Shown: piece by piece, positions 23,967-32,433 of the stretch
Position numbering within the stretch: the stretch's first letter is position 1
Layout: every line of letters begins with the position of its first letter
Assembly: GCA_964508715.1 (NCBI GenBank)
Contig: CAZDUX010000005.1
Span: forward strand, 1-64,000
From: JAKALX01 sp964508715
GTDB lineage: Bacteria > Chloroflexota > Dehalococcoidia > Tepidiformales > Tepidiformaceae
Direction of reading: 5' to 3'
Length of the DNA stretch: 64,000 nt
Program-made: the position numbers and the translations under genes
Notes under the pieces: model-generated
Seen by the model: only the letters and a program-made list of their open reading frames with translations
The model's database searches: none
Told to the model about the DNA's origin: nothing

Positions 23967-25631
23967 GTGACTCCGCGGCGCATCTTCCTCATTGGCCTCT
24001 CCGGCTCCGGCAAGTCAACTGTCGGGCGCCTCCTTGCCGAACGCCTCCACTGGGAGTTCGCCGATAGCGACGCCGAAGTCGAGCGTCGTGCCGGCCGGCC
24101 AATCCCCGAACTCTTCCGTGACGAAGGTGAAGCCCGGTTCCGTGAGCGTGAGGCTGAAGCCCTGGAAGACCTTGGCACCCGCGAGCCGATTGTTGTCTCC
24201 ACCGGTGGTGGTGCTCCCACGAATGAAACCAGCCGCCGGGCCATGAGTTCCGGCTTCGTCGTCTGGCTCGTTATCTCTCCAGAAGGCGCGGCCAGACGCC
24301 TCGCAGAGAACCCGGAAACCGAAAACCGCCCCCTCCTCGAAGGCGACCCGGTTGGCAAACTCGCCGCAATGCTCGCCGCCCGCACCGAGTACTACCAGCG
24401 CGCCAGTGCTTCCATCGATGTGGACTACCTCTCGCCCGAACAGGCCGCCGCCGAGATCGAACAGCTCTGGGTCGAGTGGCGCAATCATCCCCAACAGGCC
24501 GCCGAGCACTTCATCCAGCCCGAAGTGCAACCTGCTCTCGATGTCCCGCGCATTGAAATCGCTGCGACGGTCCGGACGCCGATGACCTCCTATCCGGTCA
24601 TCGTCCAGGACGGTGCACTCCCGCTCCTCGGGATGATCTGCCGTGATGCCGGGCTGGCTGGCCGCGCTTTCATCGTCTCCGATACCAGTGTCGGACCGGT
24701 CTTCACGAACTCCGCACGTATCTCACTCGAATCCGCCGATTATCGTGTTCGGACGTTTGCCATTCCTGCCGGCGAGGAGCACAAAACCCTCGATACGGTC
24801 GCCTCCGTCTATGACTGGCTCCTCGAAGAGCGTGTCGAACGCTCCGATTTCCTCGTGGCTGTTGGTGGTGGTGTCGTCACCGACCTTGCGGGTTTCGCTG
24901 CTGCCACCATCCTCCGCGGAATCGACTTCATCCACGTCCCGACCTCACTCCTCGCGATGGTTGACGCCTCGATCGGCGGCAAGACCGGTGTTGACCATGC
25001 GCGCGGGAAGAACCTGATCGGCGCATTTGCCCAGCCTCGAGCCGTCGTCATCGATCCCCAACTCCTCAAGACACTCCCCGCGCGCCACCTGCGTAACGGT
25101 TGGGCCGAGGTCATCAAGCATGGGTTCATCCTCGATGAGGCGCTCTGCCGCGAGCTCGAAGCCGTCGCTGGCGAACCGGATGCGATGCGCTCGGCTCGCC
25201 TCATTGGCTGGAGTGCCGCGATAAAGGCTGCCATCGTCTCCGAGGACGAGCGCGAGGCTGGCCGGCGCACCCTCCTCAACTACGGCCATACGATAGGCCA
25301 CGCGATCGAGGTCGTGAGTGGGTTCAGCGCCATCCTCCACGGCGAGGCGGTCGCCGTCGGTATGCGTGCGGCGGGGCTGATCGCCCAGGAGCTCGGCATC
25401 CTCTCCACCGACGACTTCCGCCGCCAGCAGAACCTCATCCGGGCCGCTGGCCTCCCGGAGTCTGCCGCCGGACTGTCAGCCGATGCCGTCCTCGATGCCA
25501 CGCTCTCCGACAAGAAAGTCCGGCACGGTGAATTGAGCTGGGTCCTGCTCGAGGGCATCGGCCACGCGGTCGTTCGCCGTGGCGTGCCCCACGAGATTGT
25601 CCGCCGCGCCATCGAGGCCGTCGTCGCCTGA
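23967..25631 (+). CDS. aroKB: Fused shikimate kinase/3-dehydroquinate synthase
   Basis: A 554-aa fusion from a GTG start. Residues 1-175 are shikimate kinase: Walker A GLSGSGKST, the DSDAEVERRAG shikimate site, VSTGGGAP and a lid segment with RPLL. A linker of about 20 residues leads to dehydroquinate synthase (about 195-554), with VGGGVVTDLAGF, HVPTSLLAMVDASIGGKTGV, GWAEVIKHGF and the metal-site histidines in NYGHTIGHAIE and LHGEAVAVG. The two enzymes catalyse separate steps of the shikimate pathway. Both halves look intact. The tgt ATG overlaps its stop. Confidence 0.93.
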   Translation: MTPRRIFLIGLSGSGKSTVGRLLAERLHWEFADSDAEVERRAGRPIPELFRDEGEARFREREAEALEDLGTREPIVVSTGGGAPTNETSRRAMSSGFVVWLVISPEGAARRLAENPETENRPLLEGDPVGKLAAMLAARTEYYQRASASIDVDYLSPEQAAAEIEQLWVEWRNHPQQAAEHFIQPEVQPALDVPRIEIAATVRTPMTSYPVIVQDGALPLLGMICRDAGLAGRAFIVSDTSVGPVFTNSARISLESADYRVRTFAIPAGEEHKTLDTVASVYDWLLEERVERSDFLVAVGGGVVTDLAGFAAATILRGIDFIHVPTSLLAMVDASIGGKTGVDHARGKNLIGAFAQPRAVVIDPQLLKTLPARHLRNGWAEVIKHGFILDEALCRELEAVAGEPDAMRSARLIGWSAAIKAAIVSEDEREAGRRTLLNYGHTIGHAIEVVSGFSAILHGEAVAVGMRAAGLIAQELGILSTDDFRRQQNLIRAAGLPESAAGLSADAVLDATLSDKKVRHGELSWVLLEGIGHAVVRRGVPHEIVRRAIEAVVA

Positions 25632-26800
25632 TGTTCTCATTCCAGCTCACGTCATCTGACCTGGCGCCTACGGCCGCTCGCACCGGTGTGATCACCACCG
25701 CCCGGGGCGAGATCCGTACCCCTGCCTTCATGCCCGTCGGTACCCTCGCCACCGTCAAATCGATGTTGCCGGAGGAAGTGGCTGCGACCGGTGCGCACAT
25801 CCTCCTCGTCAACGCCTATCACCTCTACCTTCGCCCCGGCCATCAGCTCATCGAGCGCCTCGGCGGGGTCCACCGCTTCATGGACTGGCACGGCCCGATT
25901 CTCTCCGATAGCGGCGGATTCCAGGTCTTTTCGCTGGCCCGCCTTGGCCGGGTCGATGACCACGGCGTCCGCTTTCGCTCCCACATCGATGGCTCCGAAC
26001 ACACCTACACCCCGGAGCTCGCCATGGCCGTGCAGCGGGCGCTCGGCGTGGATATTGCCATGCCCCTCGACCACGTCCTCCCGGGCGATGCCCCGCTCGA
26101 ACCCGCCCGGCAGGCCGCCGAACGTACCATCCGCTGGTATGAGCGCTCCCGCGAGGCGGCCGGTGAGCTCACGACCTTCGCCATCGTCCAGGGAGGTATC
26201 CATCCTGGCCTTCGCCAGTGGCATGCCCGCGAACTTGCCGCCCTCGATGCCCCCGGCTACAGCATTGGGGGGCTCTCTGTCGGCGAATCGAAAGAGGAGA
26301 TGTGGGCGATGACCCCGCTCGTTACTGCCGAACTCCCGGTCGGGCGGCCACGCTACCTCATGGGAGTCGGTAGCCCCGAAGACCTCGTCAACGGCGTCGC
26401 CCGTGGCGTCGATATGTTCGATTGCGTTCTTCCCACCCGCCTCGGCCGTAACGGCTCGCTCTTCACGGACGATGGCCGCGCCACCATCCGCAACGCCCGT
26501 TTTCGCGAGGACCCCAACCCTATCGACCCGGACTGTGACTGCGAGACCTGCCGCCGCTTCTCGATGGCTTACCTTCACCACCTCTTCCGTAACGACGAAC
26601 TCCTCGGCTATCGCCTGGCGAGCATCCACAATATCCGCTACCTCGTCCGCCTCACCGAACGCATGCACGCAGCCATCCAGGCAGGCCGCTTTTCCGACTT
26701 TGCCGCCGAGTTCCTCTCTCGTTACCGCGCGAGCGATGAGACAGTTCGCCACGATCAGAAAGAGAAGTGGCGCCGCCGCGCCTTCGAAACCCAGGGCTAG
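25631..26800 (+). CDS. tgt: tRNA-guanine transglycosylase (queuine tRNA-ribosyltransferase)
   Basis: A 389-aa enzyme of standard length. Motifs include ILSDSGGFQVFSL with a catalytic aspartate, the GGLSVGESKEEM and YLMGVGSPEDLV active-site loops, FDCVLPTRLGRNGSLF, and the zinc site CDCETCRRFSMAYLHHLF. It exchanges the wobble guanine of GUN-anticodon tRNAs for a queuosine precursor. It is the last gene of the alaS-to-tgt run and is followed within 20 bases by a strong terminator. Confidence 0.95.
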   Translation: MFSFQLTSSDLAPTAARTGVITTARGEIRTPAFMPVGTLATVKSMLPEEVAATGAHILLVNAYHLYLRPGHQLIERLGGVHRFMDWHGPILSDSGGFQVFSLARLGRVDDHGVRFRSHIDGSEHTYTPELAMAVQRALGVDIAMPLDHVLPGDAPLEPARQAAERTIRWYERSREAAGELTTFAIVQGGIHPGLRQWHARELAALDAPGYSIGGLSVGESKEEMWAMTPLVTAELPVGRPRYLMGVGSPEDLVNGVARGVDMFDCVLPTRLGRNGSLFTDDGRATIRNARFREDPNPIDPDCDCETCRRFSMAYLHHLFRNDELLGYRLASIHNIRYLVRLTERMHAAIQAGRFSDFAAEFLSRYRASDETVRHDQKEKWRRRAFETQG

Positions 26801-26817
26801 GCTCCGGAAATCACGAG

Positions 26818-26849
26818 AAAGCGCCGAACTCCTGGGAGTTCGGCGCTTT
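26818..26849. terminator. Bidirectional terminator between tgt and secF
   Basis: AAAGCGCCGAACTCC and its exact reverse complement GGAGTTCGGCGCTTT, two bases apart, flanked by A and T runs. It sits between convergent genes, so it can end both transcripts. Confidence 0.85.
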
Positions 26850-26875
26850 CGCTGTGTCGCCGGTGCCGGCTGGGA

Positions 26876-27850
26876 TTAGATCGTTGCTTCGGCCTCCCGC
26901 TGCGCAGGCCGCCCGGTGATCTTCCGGAAGAACCGCCCGATGTCGTTGTTCTCCCATGCCACCAGGAGCTGTGCTGCGATGCCGATGCTCGAGTACGTCC
27001 CCGAGACGACGCCCACCAGCAGGACGAGCAGGAAGTTCCGGATCGTCACACCGCCGATGAGAAGCATCGCCAGCACCGTCAGTACCACCACAAACGACGT
27101 GTTGATAGACCTGGCCAGTGTCTCTGTCAGGCTGGCGTTCACCGCCTCTTCGAACGGGATGAATGGGTCATGGGTTACCGTCTCCCGGATCCGGTCGAAC
27201 ACCACGATCGTGTCATGTACCGAGAAGCCGATAACCGTCAGGATGGCGGTCACGAACGCCGTATCCACCTCTGTGTCGAATAACTTCCCGAGAATCGAAA
27301 AGAGCCCGAGGATGACGAAGGCGTCGTGCATCAGGGCGATGACCGCGCACGTTCCATATCGGTATGGCTTTGGCATCTGCCGGAACGCGAACCAGAGATA
27401 GAGCACAATAGCCAGTGATGCTGCGGCGACGGCAATCGTCGCGTTTCGCGCAATCTCGCTCGAAACCGTGCTCGACACCGTCGAGTAGTCCGTCCGTGTC
27501 CGCGGGCCGAACTTCTCCGCCAGGGCCGACTCGATATTCTCTAGTTCACCCGGCTCGCTGGGCCCGGTCGCATCGGTAGTTGGTGCACCCTCGAGCTCGC
27601 GCGTGCGGATGAGGTACGTGTTCGTACCGGCGCCCTGGATGCGTACTTCTTCGTACCCCAGCGATTTCATGAAGCTCCGCAAGTCACCCTGCGAAACGGG
27701 GTTCTCGAACTGCTCCGTGAACGATGACCCGGCCGTGAACTCGATCCCTGCCTTGAGCCGCGGCGGAATCGCCAGCGCGACTGCCGCGATCACGACGAAG
27801 ATGAGCGAGAAGCCCATGTACCACCAGCGCTTGCCCGCGAAGTCCAGCAT
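26876..27850 (-). CDS. secF: Protein translocase subunit SecF
   Basis: A 324-aa protein with an N-terminal helix (WWYMGFSLIFVVIAAVALAI), then GIEFTAGSSFTEQF matching the conserved GxDFxGG-like region, a periplasmic P1 domain, and five further helices with the family segments SVHDTIVVFDRIRET and LARSINTSFVVVLTVLAML. SecDF uses the proton gradient to help pull proteins through SecYEG. It follows secD by two bases on the minus strand. Confidence 0.95.
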   Translation of the reverse strand: MLDFAGKRWWYMGFSLIFVVIAAVALAIPPRLKAGIEFTAGSSFTEQFENPVSQGDLRSFMKSLGYEEVRIQGAGTNTYLIRTRELEGAPTTDATGPSEPGELENIESALAEKFGPRTRTDYSTVSSTVSSEIARNATIAVAAASLAIVLYLWFAFRQMPKPYRYGTCAVIALMHDAFVILGLFSILGKLFDTEVDTAFVTAILTVIGFSVHDTIVVFDRIRETVTHDPFIPFEEAVNASLTETLARSINTSFVVVLTVLAMLLIGGVTIRNFLLVLLVGVVSGTYSSIGIAAQLLVAWENNDIGRFFRKITGRPAQREAEATI

Positions 27851-27852
27851 CC

Positions 27853-29271
27853 CTATTCCCCCTGCGTCTCGAGCGCGGCCGCCCCGCGGCGGGGCTTCGC
27901 TTTCTGTTCTTCGGCGTTGAACAGCCAGTGGATCCTTGCCACGCGCGTCCCCTGCACCATGTGCAGGAACGTTCGCGTGACGGTGATGGCCGAGAACATC
28001 GACACACCGACACCAATCGCCAGCGTCAGCGCGAAGCCTTTCACAACGGTCTGCCCGAACTGGTTACCGAACCAGTAGAGGATCAGGCAGGTGATGAGTG
28101 TCGACACATTGGAGTCGCGGATCGATGGCCATGCCCGCCGGAACCCAATATCGATCGCGGCGTGGAGTGTTCGACCGCGTCTCAATTCTTCTTTCATGCG
28201 CTCGAAGATGAGGATGTTCGCATCCACGGCGATGCCGATCGACAGCACGAACGCCGCAATACCCGAGAGTGTCAGTGTCACCGGCCAGAGCTTGAACACC
28301 ATCAACGTCAGCGCCGTGTAAACCACCAGCGCCGCCGATGCCAGCACTCCCGGCAGCCGGTAGTAGAGGATCATGAACAACATGACGGCAAGCAGGCCAA
28401 CTTCGCCTGCATGTACCGACTCGACCACCGAATCCTGCCCGAGTGTGGCGCTCACCTCGCTGATCTGGATCGGGGTGAGCGGCACCGGCAGCGCGCCGCT
28501 ATTCAACAGATTCGAGAACTTCTTTGCCTCTGTGAAGGAACTCTGTCCGGTGATAACGCCCTGGTCCGAAATAACCCCGTTCACCCCCGGCGCCGAGATG
28601 AGCTGATCGTCCAGGTACACCAGGAGCAGGTTCCGCTGGTCACCTGAAGGGTACTGGAGCGCCTTCGTCGTGATCTGCTTCATCAGCTCCGACCCGATGC
28701 CTGTTGTCTCGAACGCCACCTGGTACTGCGCCCCAACGGTCACTGGCCGCGTATTGTTCTTCAGGTAGCGGCCCGTCATCGCGATCGTTTCCAGTTCGCC
28801 CTTGTCGTTCTTCACAACGCCCGTGGCATCAACCAGGTTCCCCTGGTCGTCATAAACCTTGAACTTCAGTTCGGCCGTTTTGCCGATCTGGGTCCGTGCC
28901 TCCTCCTCGCTCACGCCAGGAAGCGCAACGACGAGCCGGTTTCCGCTCGCCGTCGCGATCTCCGCCTCACTCACGCCAAGGCCGTTCACGCGGTTCTCAA
29001 TCACCCGCTTGGCCCCGTTGAGCGCCTCCTTGAGGTCCCCCGTGTAGTTCGGCGGTGGATCCGCCTGGAACACCACCCTCGTCCCGCCACTCAGGTCGAG
29101 CCCAAGGCGCATGTGATCACGGTCCGCTCCAAAGAGCGTGAAGCCGCGGCCCTTTGGCCAGAAACCCCCGGGCAGGTACTCCCCGGGCGCCTGCGGCCAG
29201 ACCACGATGATGGCGAACGCACTGAGCACCAGCACGCCGATGAACGAGAGGACGTTGGATGTACTACGCAC
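27853..29271 (-). CDS. secD: Protein translocase subunit SecD
   Basis: A 472-aa protein: first helix (residues 7-25), then LGLDLSGGTRVVFQ, a P1 domain with RVNGLGVSEAEIATASGNRLVVALPG, and the C-terminal helices with LSIGIAVDANILIFERMKEELR. That stretch carries the conserved acidic residues thought to conduct protons. It forms the SecDF channel with SecF. Its start overlaps the yajC stop by eight bases, giving the classical yajC-secD-secF operon. Confidence 0.95.
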   Translation of the reverse strand: MRSTSNVLSFIGVLVLSAFAIIVVWPQAPGEYLPGGFWPKGRGFTLFGADRDHMRLGLDLSGGTRVVFQADPPPNYTGDLKEALNGAKRVIENRVNGLGVSEAEIATASGNRLVVALPGVSEEEARTQIGKTAELKFKVYDDQGNLVDATGVVKNDKGELETIAMTGRYLKNNTRPVTVGAQYQVAFETTGIGSELMKQITTKALQYPSGDQRNLLLVYLDDQLISAPGVNGVISDQGVITGQSSFTEAKKFSNLLNSGALPVPLTPIQISEVSATLGQDSVVESVHAGEVGLLAVMLFMILYYRLPGVLASAALVVYTALTLMVFKLWPVTLTLSGIAAFVLSIGIAVDANILIFERMKEELRRGRTLHAAIDIGFRRAWPSIRDSNVSTLITCLILYWFGNQFGQTVVKGFALTLAIGVGVSMFSAITVTRTFLHMVQGTRVARIHWLFNAEEQKAKPRRGAAALETQGE

Positions 29272-29611
29272 GAGTGTGGGAAACCTCGGTGGGGTTCGAT
29301 TCGCTTGTGTTGTTACTTGCCGCGGCCGGCTCGAGCGTGGTCAGCCGCTTCTGGATAGCATCCGTCACGGCCCGGATCCGGACACCCGGCGCAATCTGGA
29401 GAATGATCTCCGTCGGCCCATCCGGAGGGGTCACCACATCTATCACCTCGGCGATGATGCCGCCCGTCGTCACCACTTCATCGCCGATCTGGAGCGATTG
29501 GACCGCCTTCCGCTGCTGCTTCTGATTCTTCAGAACCGGTTGAAGCAGGATGAAATAGAACGCCGCCACCGCGAGGACGGTGTAGAAGATGACACTCCAC
29601 ATGACAGCCAT
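29264..29611 (-). CDS. yajC: Preprotein translocase subunit YajC
   Basis: A 115-aa protein with one N-terminal helix ending in FYFILLQPVLKNQKQQRKAV. A small beta domain with the hallmark GDEVVTTGGIIAEV follows, and the tail is Ser/Thr-rich. YajC associates with SecDF. AGGAG about nine bases upstream supports the ATG. The HD-protein gene ends 29 bases upstream on the same strand. Confidence 0.93.
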   Translation of the reverse strand: MAVMWSVIFYTVLAVAAFYFILLQPVLKNQKQQRKAVQSLQIGDEVVTTGGIIAEVIDVVTPPDGPTEIILQIAPGVRIRAVTDAIQKRLTTLEPAAASNNTSESNPTEVSHTRA

Positions 29612-29640
29612 AGGGGAAACTCCTGCTCGCCTGGCGGGGT

Positions 29641-30537
29641 TCAGCTCTGTTCTGCCCTCAGGGTCGCCAGGACGTTGCGTGCCAGGGCGATCGCCGCATC
29701 TCGGTTTGAGATGGCCCCTTCTTGTTGGGCGTGGCGAACCGATGTTAGGACAGCACCTAGCAATCGTCCACTTTCCACGTCAAGCTCCGCGATGAGGTCA
29801 TCGCCTGTTACCAGTGGCCGCCTTTCCTCCTCCTCGGCCTCGAAAACCGCCCAGCTTCGTGCCAGCACGTAGTTCACGAACGTGAGGTGCCGGCGGTAGT
29901 GCTCGCGTGTATACCGTGGCCCCTGCGTCGCCCAGCCATCTCCGAGGTTGACCAGCAAGAGCGGCAGGACATGCCCCTCAACATCGTGCACGAATTTCCG
30001 CACTGCGCGGTCGGTTACCGGCCATGACTTGATGAGCTCCGCCGGCCGAAGATGATACCGGATGAGCTTTGCGACAAATCTCGTCGCGTCCTCCTCGAAA
30101 CCCAGGGCCGGCAACCGCTCCATCATCATCTCCGCCCCGCGCGGGCCATGCCGCGGAAACCGTAGCCGCCCGTCCGCGAGTGTTGCCGTTTCAGGCTTCG
30201 CCACGTCGTGCAGGAGAGTGCCGAGCCGCACGAGCGCCGCGAGCGGGATCCCATCGATCTCCATGGTGAGGGAAGCGTCCAGGTCCACCCATCCCATCGC
30301 CTCGCGAAGTTCATCATTGGCGTGGCCCGGCTCGAGGGCTGTATCCACCGCTGCAACCGCGGCCAGGTTGTGATTGAGCACGTCGTAGTAGTGCAACTCC
30401 GGCTGCACGAACCCCCGCCCTGCCTCGAGCTCCGGCAGGAACTCCGTGAGTACCCCTGTCTCATCCATCGCCCGCAGCGCTTCGGCCGGCTGCTCGGCCG
30501 TCAACGCATCCAGTAGTTCCCGAGGCACACGCACCAT
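29641..30537 (-). CDS. HD-domain protein resembling the C-terminal part of a CCA-adding enzyme
   Basis: A 298-aa protein. The first 60 residues (RVPRELLDAL... EALRAMDETGVLTEFLPEL) match the neck/body region of class II tRNA nucleotidyltransferases. An HD phosphohydrolase-type domain follows, with H in YYDVLNHNL and HD in TLLHDVAKPET. The catalytic nucleotidyltransferase head, about 170 residues with GGxVRD and DxD motifs, is absent. Only about 120 bases, including a terminator, separate it from the upstream gene, so the head is not nearby. It may act as a phosphodiesterase or phosphatase, or be a leftover. It is probably transcribed with yajC-secDF. Confidence 0.75.
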   Translation of the reverse strand: MVRVPRELLDALTAEQPAEALRAMDETGVLTEFLPELEAGRGFVQPELHYYDVLNHNLAAVAAVDTALEPGHANDELREAMGWVDLDASLTMEIDGIPLAALVRLGTLLHDVAKPETATLADGRLRFPRHGPRGAEMMMERLPALGFEEDATRFVAKLIRYHLRPAELIKSWPVTDRAVRKFVHDVEGHVLPLLLVNLGDGWATQGPRYTREHYRRHLTFVNYVLARSWAVFEAEEEERRPLVTGDDLIAELDVESGRLLGAVLTSVRHAQQEGAISNRDAAIALARNVLATLRAEQS

Positions 30538-30610
30538 CCGAGTCTACGGGATTGCTCCGCCCAACCGCTCGCCTGGACGAAACGAGCGAGACTCGTCATG
30601 GCCGCGACCA

Positions 30611-30638
30611 AAAAAGAAGGGGTGCCGGAGCACCCCTT
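30611..30638 (-). terminator. Rho-independent terminator of the xerC/D gene
   Basis: On the minus strand AAGGGGTGC, loop TCCG, GCACCCCTT is followed by CTTTTTT. It starts about 20 bases after the recombinase stop codon. Confidence 0.85.
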
Positions 30639-30658
30639 GCGCAACTCGCAACTCCCAA

Positions 30659-31555
30659 TTACGCCCGCGGATGTGCCTTGTCGTACTCCTTGCGCTTCTG
30701 GTCGTCCGTCAGGTGCGTGTAGATCTGGGTCGTCGAGATGCTGGCGTGGCCCAGGGCGTCCTGCACGTGCCGCAGCGACATCCCACCCGAGAGCATGTGT
30801 GTCGCGTAGGTGTGGCGCAGCGTGTGCGGTGTAATCGCCTTGTCCAGGTGCGCATCCTTGGCATAGTTCTTCAGGATGAGCCAGAACCCCTGCCTCGTGA
30901 GCCGCTCACCCCGCCGGTTCACAAACAGGGCCGTCTCCCGCCGGTTCCGCACCAACCGCGGCCGAACATGAAAGATATACTGCCGTAACTCCTCAACCGG
31001 CCGATGGTGCAGCGGCAATACTCGCTCGCGCTCTCCCTTCCCCATGCACCGAACCGTCACCGGGTCGCTCTCGAGCGCAATGTCACCCAGGTCGAGCGAG
31101 ACCAACTCCGTGACTCGCAGCCCAGTCGCATACAGCAGCTCCAACATCGCCTTGTCGCGCCGTGCTTCCGGTGTGTTTCGCCGCGCCGGCTGCTCCAGCA
31201 ACTCGTCAACCTCGCGCACGGTCAGCGCGCGCGGCAGCGACTTGCCAACCTGTGGAGACTTCAATTGCTCGGTGGGGTCGCCATCAACCTGTCCCTCGGC
31301 TGTCAGAAAGCCAAAGAACGACTTCACGGCGGCCACCTTCCGGGCTACCGTTGCATCTTTGTATTGCTTTCCCCGCAATGCCTCAACGTATTCGACAACG
31401 CTATCGCCGCGAATCACTGTCCAATTCGTAATCCCTTTGCCAGACACGAATTGTTGAAACTGGGCGAGATCATTTCGGTAGGCCGCTATCGTGTTATTGG
31501 ATGCGTTCTTCTCCACTGCGAGGAAATTCAAGAATTGGGCGACTGAATCGTCCAT
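30659..31555 (-). CDS. xerD: Tyrosine recombinase XerC/XerD type
   Basis: 298 aa from the ATG at 31555; a longer frame reaching 31636 would add 27 atypical residues. An N-terminal SAM-like DNA-binding domain (FLNFLAVEKNASNNTIAAYRNDL) is followed by the catalytic domain with arginine in ATGLRVTELVSL, HxxR in HTLRHTYATHML, histidine in LGHASISTTQIY and the nucleophilic tyrosine in TQIYTHL. Xer recombinases resolve chromosome dimers at dif. Length and domain order fit XerC/D rather than a phage integrase. Which of the two it is cannot be said by eye. Confidence 0.92.
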   Translation of the reverse strand: MDDSVAQFLNFLAVEKNASNNTIAAYRNDLAQFQQFVSGKGITNWTVIRGDSVVEYVEALRGKQYKDATVARKVAAVKSFFGFLTAEGQVDGDPTEQLKSPQVGKSLPRALTVREVDELLEQPARRNTPEARRDKAMLELLYATGLRVTELVSLDLGDIALESDPVTVRCMGKGERERVLPLHHRPVEELRQYIFHVRPRLVRNRRETALFVNRRGERLTRQGFWLILKNYAKDAHLDKAITPHTLRHTYATHMLSGGMSLRHVQDALGHASISTTQIYTHLTDDQKRKEYDKAHPRA

Positions 31556-32433
31556 TGATTGCCTACCTCGACGTAACAACAGTTCTGCACTCCCGGAGCC
31601 GGGCCATAATAGGCGCGGCCTTCCGGGCCTGTCCACAGCATTCGCGCCGATCTTCTGTGAAGATCCCGCACGTGAGTCAATACGATAATGTTATGCTGCG
31701 AGATGGCTACCGCCACCCGGCCGCTGCCCACGTTCGTTGCATAAGCCTGCCCCACCACTTCGCTTCGATCTAGTCTGCCATCAGGAATTGAGATGCAGGG
31801 AAGACGCGAGTCGTATTCATTGTGTGCCTTTCAAAGCCACGGCGTCATATACCACCCACGTTGGCGGACCTCCATGTCGAGCGGCGCAACGGGCTCGTTG
31901 GCTCCCGCTGCTGGATCTTCAGTGGCCGGAGTACTCGGTCCAGGCGAGGTTGCAGCCGAGACGCCATGAGGCGCCCGTGATGCTCTCCTGGCGCCTACCC
32001 GCAATCTCGTGGATGCGGTGCCCCATCGTGCTCCATAGACCTCATCCCTGTCTCCCCTGAGTGCGTTCGCACCAGTCGCAGGCCAGGCCTGGCGATGGAG
32101 GTGGGGTGAAACTCCCCCTGGCAATAACATAATGAAATCCTTGAAGAGAAGGAGACTCCGGGCTGGCCGCGGGTGCATCCCTTGCACGGAGTCCATGCGC
32201 CGCGTAGCGACACCCTCCCGAGGCATCGACTGGAAGCAGTCGCTGGCCGGTGTCAGCGTTGCGCACCAGGGACCGTGGGAACTCCGGGCAGAGATGCGGT
32301 TCCGCTGCTTCACGGGTGGCTGCCGTTCGAACGTCCGCCTGGCCTCCGATAGCGAGGCCCATTGCCTTTGCCACCCATTCGGCGCCTGCCTACCATGCGG
32401 TAATGCGGGCCACTGCCCGAGGAGCGTCCCCCG
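31556..32433. other. 0.88-kb island without a convincing gene
   Basis: This gap lies between the divergent recombinase and acyl-CoA dehydrogenase genes. It is richer in A+T and has more stop codons than its surroundings, and its open frames lack the C/G-ending codon pattern. Visible structure: a perfect GATCTTC/GAAGATC hairpin at 31649-31665; a GGGG-TGAAACT-CCCC stem at 32103-32117, followed by an A-rich stretch with AAGGAG. A 106-aa plus frame (32132-32452) is cysteine-rich but resembles nothing known. It may be a decayed mobile element or contain an RNA; neither is shown. Confidence 0.5.

Noticed and set aside
30659..31555. Integron or phage integrase
   Set aside because: Length and motifs fit chromosomal XerC/D. 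No attachment-site duplications or cargo genes are next to it.
32080..32150. Group II intron 3' end at the GGGG-TGAAACT-CCCC stem
   Set aside because: No domain V-like 34-base motif is found beside it and no reverse transcriptase remains, so I list it only as an unexplained stem.
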